NCBI RefSeq assembly: GCF_019175385.1
Contig: NC_083339.1
Span: forward strand, 52,226,596-52,290,595
From: Lycium barbarum
Lineage: Eukaryota > Streptophyta > Magnoliopsida > Solanales > Solanaceae
DNA length: 64,000 nt
Direction: 5' to 3'
Each line of letters begins with the position of its first letter. Within the stretch, counting starts at the first letter, position 1. A program made the translations under genes and the position numbers. Below the pieces are notes generated by a model that saw only the letters and a program-made list of their open reading frames with translations, was not told the origin of the DNA and did not search any database. Below are positions 55,758-64,000 of this stretch, piece after piece.

Positions 55758-57338
55758 ATTTATGAATTAGCTGTGAGTTAAATTTTAAATTTGGGATTTT
55801 CAAGTTTCGTAGTTATTTGGATTGGTGTTGTTCCAATAGATTCTAGGAAATTTACATGTTGTAGCTAACTATAGAAGGTATTTAAGTATAATAACTACAC
55901 TTTAAATATATTACAATCCGTAATTATATTGTGTATTCAATTTACTGCTCATAGCTATATTGTATTTACCCTTCTCTCAGATCCAATATATTCTCATCTC
56001 TCTCTCTCTCTTCTCCCTCGCTCCTATCTTCTCCCACAACCCTCTCTCTTTGTGTTTTCACCATTAATGCCCCGCTGGAGTGGTATGTTTGCCGACGAGC
56101 AGCAAAACAACAAGCCACGAACAACGGCAACCCTAGGAGGCGATTGGGGGTAACTCCGTCGTGTCAACAGCAGCATAAACACCACGCTTCCTTTGAAGAA
56201 GAAGACCTAGACGACAATGTTTTTCTCGGAGAAGACCTAGATGACGACGATCAACTCCGTTCCGTCAATAACAGCATACACACCCTGCTTGAATAAATCA
56301 TGTCCTCAACCTTGTCTCACTCTGTGACTCTGATTATGTTCTGGCACTGTGTTGGAACATGTTTGCAGACCTTGTTCATATGCTTTGTCTGCAACACTCT
56401 TTTCTTGAACAAAATGCCTCTGAGTCATCTTCACCAATTATCCTCATGATCTCTGTCCTCTGATTCATTCATGCCTTGCACCTTCAACTCTTTTGTTCTG
56501 CATCTGTCTTGTGATTGATCATGTGTCTGCATTTTCCTCTGTTGCTTTTTTGCAATGGAACATGTCAGTGGACTTAACCTAACATTTTTTTGTTAATCAA
56601 AGCAACCAGCATGATGCTGATTGAGTTTTATTAAATCAAAATAGTCTATACAGTAGAAAATTGGCTAAAAGTGCCTACAATAAGTCTAGCAAAATAAATA
56701 CAAAAGCTAAGAAAAACATGTTGCTGCTTATCCTTCAACCTTGGACAAGTTGAAGCTAGGTTGTAGTTGTTATCCTACTTTTGTTTTGCTGCTAACTTCC
56801 TCTATGACAATGCTTTCCGAATATTCATTAGTGTCACACCAACAAAACTAGCTACTAAGGAGATTCTTCCAATAGTATGAACCAACATGTTGATACCACT
56901 CATTGGATAGAACTTCCCTAGTAACTAAGTATCAAGCATAAGACTAATTCTGCTAGTGTGCTGCTGCATTTCCAAAAAGTGGACCTAATCTAACCATTTT
57001 TGTACTGCATGTTTTTTCGAGCCTTTTACATGTTTGGAACCTGTGCTTCATTATCAACTATCTAGCTTTGTTCAATTACCTTGTCAATTATCACATGTAT
57101 CTAGACCTGGTTTCTTTGTATTGTAGGTTCACTTTGTCAATCATCAAAACTTCACACATTGATATATGCCAACAGTAACTTACATAAATAGCTATAGTTT
57201 CTAGGCTTCTAACCAACCATAGCTACTTTTTTCTTAATTACATTTCGTAGCTATGTTATAGCTATTTTGCGTTACACAGTTTCATGTGTATACGGGTATA
57301 TTCAAATACGCAGTTTCAAAATATAGTCAGTAAAATAC

Positions 57339-57341
<3 letters not shown>
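55758..57341. other. Unclassified sequence
   Basis: No gene or mobile-element protein recognised. A 74-codon frame at 55929-56153 is translated largely from the CT-rich stretch and has no other support. Around 56155-56300 an approximately 80-bp unit containing GAAGACCTAGA(C/T)GACGA is partly duplicated. Confidence 0.5.

Positions 57342-57382
<41 letters not shown>
57342..57382. repeat. (TA)n microsatellite
   Basis: About 40 bp of TA, roughly 100 bp upstream of the broken 5' end of element F. Confidence 0.92.
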
Positions 57383-57384
<2 letters not shown>

Positions 57385-57478
57385 TTCAAACAACACATAC
57401 AACCAAATACATATACCTTATATTTACACTAAATTGATGAAGATAGATCCAACAACAACAGTAGCTATGTTAAATACA

Positions 57479-58378
57479 GTCAGTATCTATTATCTCTGAT
57501 AGGGGGACTCCAATTTTTGGAAGTCTTTCCAAGAGGGTTTAGGGACCCAAGTGAGCCTTAGCACGGCATTTCACCTGCAGACCGATGGGCAAGCTGAGCG
57601 CACCATTCATACTCTTAAAGATATGTTACGGGTATGTATGCTAGATTTTGGAGGTAATTGGGATGACCATTTGCCGCTCATTGAAATTGCTTACAATAAT
57701 AGCTATCACTTTAGCATTCAAATGGCACCGTATGAAGCCCTATATAGGTGGAAGTGTAGATCCCCAATTGGGTGGTTTGAACCAGGAAAGACTAAGTTGA
57801 TAGGGCCAGACTTGGTCCACCAAGCTATAGAGAAAGTCAAGCTCATACAAGATCGGTTATTAGCAGCTCAAAGTCGTCAAAAGTCCTATGCGGATAATCG
57901 TCGAAGGGACTTGGAGTTCCAGGTTAAAGATTGGGTATTCTTGAAAGTGTCGCCAATGAAGGGCGTCATGAGATTTGGTAAAAAGGGGAAGCTTAGTCCC
58001 CGATACATTGGGCCTTATGAGATTGTGCGCAAAGTGGGCAAAGTGGCCTATGAATTAGATCTACCTCCGGATTTGGAGTCAGTCCATCCAGTTTTCCATG
58101 TCTCGATGCTTCGAAAATGTGTTGGAGATCCTACTAGGATCGTGCCAATAAATGATGTGCAAGTGACAGAAAAGTTTACTTATGAAGAGGTACCCATTGC
58201 CATACTAGATAGGCAAGTACGGAGGCTTAGAAACAAAGAGGTGACCTCAGTTAAGGTTCTATGGAGGAGTAGTAAACGAGAGGAAATGACATGGGAAGTG
58301 GAAGAAAGTATGCGATCCAGATACCCGCATTTATTCCAACCGCCAGAAGAGATTCAAGATAAAACACCAACTATATAA
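57479..58378 (+). pseudogene. Element F integrase (3' half) and chromodomain
   Basis: Begins abruptly in the integrase core (VSIISDRG) with unrelated sequence before it, so the element is 5'-truncated. A deletion of about 12 bp just after that motif shifts the frame. From 57551 a 275-codon frame is open to the TAA at 58376: DGQAERTIHTLKDMLRVC, MAPYEALYRW (Gly-Arg to Arg-Trp), GKLSPRYIGPYEIVRKVG and chromodomain AILDRQVRRLRNKEVTSVKV. It is much closer to C than to A. Confidence 0.94.
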
Positions 58379-58544
58379 GGTATATATGCTTACTTTTTCT
58401 ACTTTTGGACATGTGTGGCCAGAGATTTGTTGATGTTGTGATGTAGCCCTGCGAGGCGATGATATTATGGGTTGTTATGACAAGTTGGTAGTGCTAAATT
58501 ACAGGGGAAACTCTGGCAAACTTTTCACAGGATCCCGAGTGTTT

Positions 58545-58580
58545 AACATTCGAGGACAAATGTTCCAAAAGGGGGAAGAA
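58545..58580 (+). other. Pre-tract hairpin and polypurine tract of F
   Basis: AACATTCGAGGACAAATGTT (one mismatch) followed by AAAAGGGGGAAGAA up to the LTR. Confidence 0.85.
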
Positions 58581-61158
58581 AGTTACACCTTGAAAATTTC
58601 CCCCGCGAACGTACAATGGATAGGCTAACAAAGGGGCATAGCGTATACGATGTTTTAATAAGAAGGGAACGACGTTTGACGACCCTAAGTAAGATTCCAA
58701 AGGCAATCGCGATAAGAGATAGGTTATGCTCCATGATGACTAACTATAGGTTCTGAAAATGTGGAAAGTTGCAGATTTGCACCTTGGCCAGTTGATTGTA
58801 AAATGAAATATGGACCGTAAAGTAGTTTACGGGTCGTAAACTGCCATGTCGTATTTCAACTTCGAAAACTTCAACTTTCTGTCAAATGCTTGAATGGTTA
58901 AAGACGACTTGAAATACGAACCGTAAACTGAAATACGGCCCGTAAACTGTGTTCATAAATCACCATGTCTCAGCCTGACTTTCTGGTGCTGTTATGATTA
59001 AATATGTCCACGAAATACGGCCCGTAAACTGGAATATGGACCGTAAACTGAGTTTACGACCACTGTTGCACTTTCGACGACTATTCATTTCAGATCAGAT
59101 TTTGGGTTATTAAAAAGGGGACCAAGTTTATTATTTCATTTTCACATTTCACCCATTCTCTCCAAAACATCTATCTACATTTATTCCACAAGAATTCAAG
59201 GATTATTAGTGATCAACGACATAAACCAAGTGAATCAAGTGTAAGAAAACCCATTAAAGATCCTTCAAGTCAAGAGATCTTATTGGAGATGAACTAGGGT
59301 TTTTGCTCAAGTAGAGTATTATCAACCAAGGCTTGTTCCTACGACATCTAAGGTAAGATTTATGATATTTCTATGTTGTTTAAGGTATTTGAGAGTTGAA
59401 ATACTTGGATTGTAGAAGGGTATAGAAAAATGGGTCATGAATGTGGAGTACTGCCATTTTGAGAAATAGCTTAAATTAAGTTACGATTCTTGATGTGTTG
59501 TGATGTAAATATGTTATGTTGAGAACATGAGATGAGCAATGTATGAGAACGAACGTAGTCATGTGCGTTATGGCCATGGATATGGATGATTGAAAGTAAG
59601 TCTAGAAATATGGATAATGTGGATGAATAATGACTATCGTTATAGTATTGTGAATGTATTATTGACGTTTGAGAGTTGATATACGCTATAGAGGAATGTC
59701 GTATAAATAAAGGAGACGTTGCCCGATTTTCTCTAGTTTTTGTCATGTATGCTAGCTATCGATTCTAGTGATAGTATGACTTTAATGAAGGTAGAAACGT
59801 GAGCGTTGAAGGAGGACGTGCAAGTGTAGAATAGTTCAACGGAAAGGTAGGTAAGGCTAACCCTTCTTTCATAAGGCATGGTTCTTTGGCCAAATGTCTA
59901 AATCTTCCATAAGTCTATGATGTCTTTCAAATGATTTGATCTTCCGAGCTAGTAAGCTCACGATTCTTAATACGCTACGATTGTACTAAATTCCTCGTAT
60001 GACGAGTAAACCTATAAAGATAGATGTGATGAATGACGATAATAGTGATAATGATATCGCTGACGATTGTAATGTCGATGATGATAATGATGTTAGTAGT
60101 CGAGATGCCTATGGGCTATTATGTATATGTATCTATGTATGACTATTATGGAACCCCGAGCTTATGAGGCCGGGTAGGATATGTAAATAAGTATGTATAT
60201 GATTATGTAATGCACGCACACCTCTGCAGATGGTATGGATAACCCTGACGCCTTGGTAGGGCCAGGTAGGTGTAACCCTGACGCCTTGGTAGGGCCAGGT
60301 ATGTGTAACCTTGAGCCTTGGGTGGCCAAGTATGTATGAAACACCGATCCTGCATAGTCGGGTATGCTATGTATATGATATGATTATGTATATGATATAG
60401 ATACGAGTACGAATATGAATATGATATGATATGAATATGAATAAGGGTATGTATACAAATATGAGTACAAATATGGAACAGATACGATTATGGATACGGA
60501 TATGGATGTATGTTCACAAAAACACATTAGAAATGGAAAGTTCCTAAGAAAGGCAAGTAAGTGCCTATGACGATGATATTACCATCTCCCATCTTGTGCT
60601 ATTCCTCATGTTGTTCATTATGCTTCTTTATTGATATTGATTATGCTTTACATACTCCGTACATTCTTCGTACTGACGTCCTTTTGTTTGTGGACGCTGC
60701 GTCATGCCCGCAGGAGCACAGGGAGACAAGCTTGATCTATAGCTACATTCTCAGGGACTACATAGCGGAGCTCAATTTCATTCGGAGCTATAGTTTTTGG
60801 GTACTTATTCTTTTGTGTACATAATTATGGGCATAGAGGGGTCCTGTCCGCTTATGTGATATGACATACTCTCCTTAGAGGCTCGTAGACATGTGTACGT
60901 GGTTAGATGTGTTTGGCCTTGTCGGCCTAAGTTTTGTATATCATTTTGGTAGCCTTGTTGGCTCATGTACATTAGCGTGGTATAGATGCCAATGATGATA
61001 TAAAGGCATTGTTATCCAATGGGACTAGTATGACTGATGAATAGAAATGTATGTTTAATTATGTGGCTCACCTAGATGTAAGTTTAAGTGCAAGCCAAGG
61101 GGTGCCCGGGTGGGCTAGCACCGGGCGCTCGTCGTGGCTCCCTAGACAGGTCGTGACA
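58581..61158 (+). repeat. Element F 3' LTR (2578 bp)
   Basis: Starts AGTTACACC (TG mutated to AG) and ends GGTCGTGACA. Palindromic ACGG-N-CCGT array (58801-59065), TTATTAAAAA (59107-59116), donor-like GTAAGA (59353), conserved block near 59711, 33-bp tandem (60238-60320), three-hairpin block (60655-60716). Flanked on the right by minus-strand gag of G. Confidence 0.93.
59107..59116 (+). promoter_or_regulatory. TATA-like box of LTR F
   Basis: TTATTAAAAA, 246 bp upstream of GTAAGA at 59353. Confidence 0.4.
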
Positions 61159-62345
61159 TTCCTGTTCATTAATACTCGATTACTTGGGCCGGGATCATTC
61201 CTTCTATCGTTTTTGCCTAAGTCACCATTGCGCCAATTGCCTCTTTGATCAGGTGGATAAAGCTGATACATATCATGGGATGGTCTTGGTTCTCGATTCG
61301 TCGTTCTCTTCGATTGATTGTTCTCTTTACTGGAACACCATGACCCTGATGTAGTCCACAGAATTTTATCATCCTCGACCCCGATTTTCAATTGATATTT
61401 GTTATGTATATCGGCCTAAGTGATTGCCGGATATTCTACCAAATGTTTCTTCAGTTCCAGAGATGTGATCGAGCTTCTTGGGTTGAGCACCTGAGTAAAA
61501 GCTTGAACGGCCCAATCGTCTTGAACCGGTGGGAGATCCATACGTTTCATTTGAAATCGGGCCACAAACTCATGGAGGGTTTCATTATCTAGCTGTTTGA
61601 CATTGAACAAGTCCAACTTCCTCATTTCAACCTTAATGGCTCCAGCATGAGCTTTGACAAAGGCATCTGCAAGCATAGCAAATGAGTCAATTGAATGCTT
61701 GGGTAAATTATGATACCATATCATTAGTCCCTTTGACAGGGTTTCCCTAAACTTCTTAAGTAGCACCGACTCCCTCTCATCCTCTGCGAGGTCGTTGCCT
61801 TTAATAGCACATGTGTACACAGTCACATGCTCGTTTGGGTCAGTGGTTCCATTGTACTTTGGCATATCGGGCATGCAGAACCTTTTTGGGATCGGCTTTG
61901 GTGCAGCACTCGGTGGGAAAGGCATTTAAACGAACTTCTTCAAGTCCGCTCCTTTCAATATCGGGGGCGCTCTAGGAATTTGATCCACCCTCGCATTATA
62001 GTTCTCCACCTTCTTGTCATTTTTCTCTATCTTCTTTTCCCCGGACTGTACTCGTTTCGTCAGTTCTTTGAGCATTTTAATCAGCTCGACATTTTGTCTG
62101 GGGTTGTTCCCGTTGTTCCTAGCAACGTGCCTTTCCTCCCTTGGGGTAGTTTCCTCAGTCTATTCAGATTGGGCAGCATTGGGTGCTCGATTTTGATTTT
62201 GCAGTTGTGCTATAACCGCTTGTTGGGCCTGCAATTATGCCATAGCCATTTCCAACTGGTTCCGAAGCTATTGCAACGTGGCTCCATTATTCCCATCTAC
62301 TGGCACATCCCCGACTGATGACCCGATTTGATTAGGATCGACTAG
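61159..62345 (-). pseudogene. Element G gag, Tat/Ogre-type (partial, broken)
   Basis: Minus-strand gag of a non-chromodomain Ty3/gypsy lineage. From the right: VDPNQIGSSVGDVPVDG, a hydrophilic helix-prone segment (VELIKMLKELTKRVQSGEKK), the proline-rich PRAPPILKGADLKKF, then the capsid frame 61925-61416 (FCMPDMPKYNGTTDPNEHV, FRETLSKGLMIWYHNLP, FAMLADAFVKAHAGA, LHEFVARFQMKRMDLPPV), continuing in 61391-61159. Stops occur near 62269, 62222, 62160 and 61926, the last a probable CAA to TAA. No ATG remains at the start. The gene is cut off at 61158 by LTR F; the lineage is assigned from memory of Tat gag motifs. Confidence 0.88.
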
Positions 62346-62847
62346 TGTTAATTGATTTCAAATAACAATTAAATTTATACGCGGTTCAAAGAATATGCGG
62401 TTTAATCTAATAAGAATGATTGTAAAGCAAAAATAATAATGCAAAAGCGAGTAAGAACAATCAAACCACAGCAAAACAACGATTGATTTTGGGAAGCAAC
62501 CGATTGGTAGGCTCGGGTCCTCTGAACCGAGCTCGAGTTACAGTGACCAATGAACAATTGTTTGACACTTAGAGAGAATAATGAACACTTAGAATCAAAT
62601 TATATTGCTTAGAATGTTTTTGCGTATCCAAGAACTGGTCAAAAGAAAAGGGGGTCCTCCTCTTTATATAGTAGAGGAGTCCTAACCCTAGTACAAGTCT
62701 AAATAAGATAAAAACATCTTCAGCGAGATCGGCGCCGCCATATCCGGCTGATGGTGGATATTTCAAATCCTCACTTATCATGACTAACCGCCTTCCCATC
62801 CTATCTCGGTATCTAGCTCCAACCGAACTCAATGACCCGGGACCAGA
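62346..62847 (-). promoter_or_regulatory. Leader and probable promoter region of element G
   Basis: Non-coding. On the minus strand CTATATAAA (62671-62663) is a good TATA box, embedded in an inverted repeat (CTCCTC ... GAGGAG). Followed by a leader towards gag. LTR borders are not clear to me. Confidence 0.45.
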
Positions 62848-64000
62848 TGTTGTCGGTCTGGCTACGATCCAGCGCTTGACTTTGAACCCGATTGGGACTC
62901 GTCCGATCCAGGAAAGACCATCATGATCTTAATTTTCTTGTCGGGAAACGAGGATACCCTTGCCTCGGTTTTGCCCGTATACACCAATATATTATTACAA
63001 GTCCCAATTTGTACGAAATGCACTCTATCCTGCTTGGTGAACAACAAAGATTAATATTATAAGCGGATAATCAGCTTCAACCCTCGATCTTCTTTTGTGT
63101 GATCACAGATTTTCTCAATAATGAGCGGATTTAGGACTTGTGTGGGCAAGTCTGCTTCTAAAATAATTAAAGTATTATGTGTTCTTTATTGAAAAGACCT
63201 GTATATATAGAATTTCGTTTCATGCTTTTCAAGACGAAATCAATTTCCTTATAGTTCTTTCTGGTCAAGTAATAATTTCTCATCTCTAGTGTTAGCCGTT
63301 AATCGACAGGTTTCTTAGCTAATCTATGACTAGCTAGTTTCTTGTTATTAGAGAACTCAATCACACTATGACAAATTTCTTAAAAATTCAAGTCAATATT
63401 GAGACATGATTATCTAGCCAAATTCTAACATAGACCATTATCGAATTGTATTTGAAACAAATTTCAGTACAGGCTAAATCGCTTGAGATTGAAACATGTA
63501 AATAACGAATTAAGACTGGCATGATTTATTTTAGTAGCATTAAGTAGGGGTGTCAATGGTACGGGTTGGGCATTTATTTTATAAAATTTATACCGTACCA
63601 ATTTATCGGTTATTTCATTTTGTAGAACCAAGAATAGACTTTTCGAAACCGTCCCATCATGTCGGTTTTCTTTTCAGTATTGATACGGTTCGGTTAAGTT
63701 TCGATTTTTTTTTTTAAAAAAACATCATGCTAAAGTCAATTGTAAAAGTTAAGACACAATATGATACATACTTCTATAGGACTTTGACAAAAACTATCTA
63801 GATATCTTTGCAGGTGATGAATCAAGAAAACGTGAAAGACGATAAGAATAGAGATTGATCCCAGTATTTTATGGTAGTGTAAACTAATGATAAGTAAAAA
63901 CAAAAATATATTTTAGATCACACGAGGGGGGAAAATAAATCAAGATGAGATTGAAGAACTGAGACTACTAAGATTGAGTATCCAATAAGAGAATTTAAAA
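62848..64000. other. Unclassified right end
   Basis: 62848-63060 (TGTTGTCGGTCTGG...) may be more of G's LTR. No convincing gene follows. At 63545-63720, AGGGGTGTCAATGG and ACGGTTCGGTTAAG phrases resemble the ends of common plant dispersed repeats (hAT-like), but no terminal inverted repeat or target duplication could be confirmed. Confidence 0.3.

Noticed and set aside
55929..56153. Possible small secreted protein of 74 codons
   Set aside because: The hydrophobic N-terminus is encoded by a CT-rich stretch; no other support.

Overview
The window is plant nuclear DNA made almost entirely of nested long-terminal-repeat (LTR) retrotransposons of the Ty3/gypsy class. I see no host gene that I can support, no rRNA or tRNA gene and no CRISPR array. 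The intact-looking domains (gag with a CCHC knuckle, protease DPGST, RT with FIDD, RNase H, integrase with an HHCC finger, C-terminal chromodomain), the single gag-pol frame, the initiator-Met-tRNA primer site (TGGTATCAGAGC) and the long LTRs (2.2-3.2 kb, TGTTACACC...GTCGTGACA) fit the Tekay/Del chromovirus lineage. From memory of such families I would guess a Solanaceae-like dicot; this is inference, not something the sequence proves.

Layout, outermost layer first. Element D (+): only the integrase C-terminus (47312-48001) and 3' LTR (48196-50372) are in the window. Element C (+) sits inside D's integrase and leaves pol from 41718 to 44631 and a 3' LTR at 44836-47311. A reverse-strand, apparently non-coding family X is inserted in C's protease-RT region as a tandem array: internal (19850-23101), LTR (23102-25583), internal (25584-39255), LTR (39256-41717), continuing off the left edge. 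Two things sit inside X. One is a plus-strand array of family A: LTR1 (1-1356), internal A1 (1357-9872), LTR2 (9873-12270), internal A2 (12271-17455), LTR3 (17456-19849). The other is the reverse-strand element B (27811-37089, 5-bp target duplication catgc), which has gag but no pol. A1's gag is itself split by a 3.3-kb solo LTR, S (1585-4904, target duplication gctac).

Right of D lie a Tat/Ogre-like LTR tail (50373-51689), a 3.05-kb solo LTR E (51690-54744), a second Tat-like LTR tail (54745-55690), a stretch of unclassified sequence with microsatellites (55691-57478), a 5'-truncated chromovirus F (57479-61158), a minus-strand Tat-type gag remnant G (61159 to about 62345), and mostly unclassified sequence to the end.

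All coding regions are broken by stops, frameshifts, deletions or insertions, so nothing here looks autonomous. The most interesting signals are conserved non-coding structures shared by families that are otherwise clearly diverged: (1) a hairpin just downstream of the primer-binding site whose 8-nt apical loop carries a self-complementary hexamer, GCGCGC in A and GTGCAC in B and X, resembling a retroviral dimer-initiation loop; (2) in seven LTR types, a TATA box followed 230-265 bp later by a splice-donor-like site, paired in A, B and X with an acceptor-like TTTCAG shortly before the gag start position, predicting a 1.9-2.9 kb leader intron that would remove the primer site and hairpin; (3) a run of three hairpins in the 3' third of the LTRs with compensatory stem changes; and (4) a hairpin immediately upstream of the polypurine tract.
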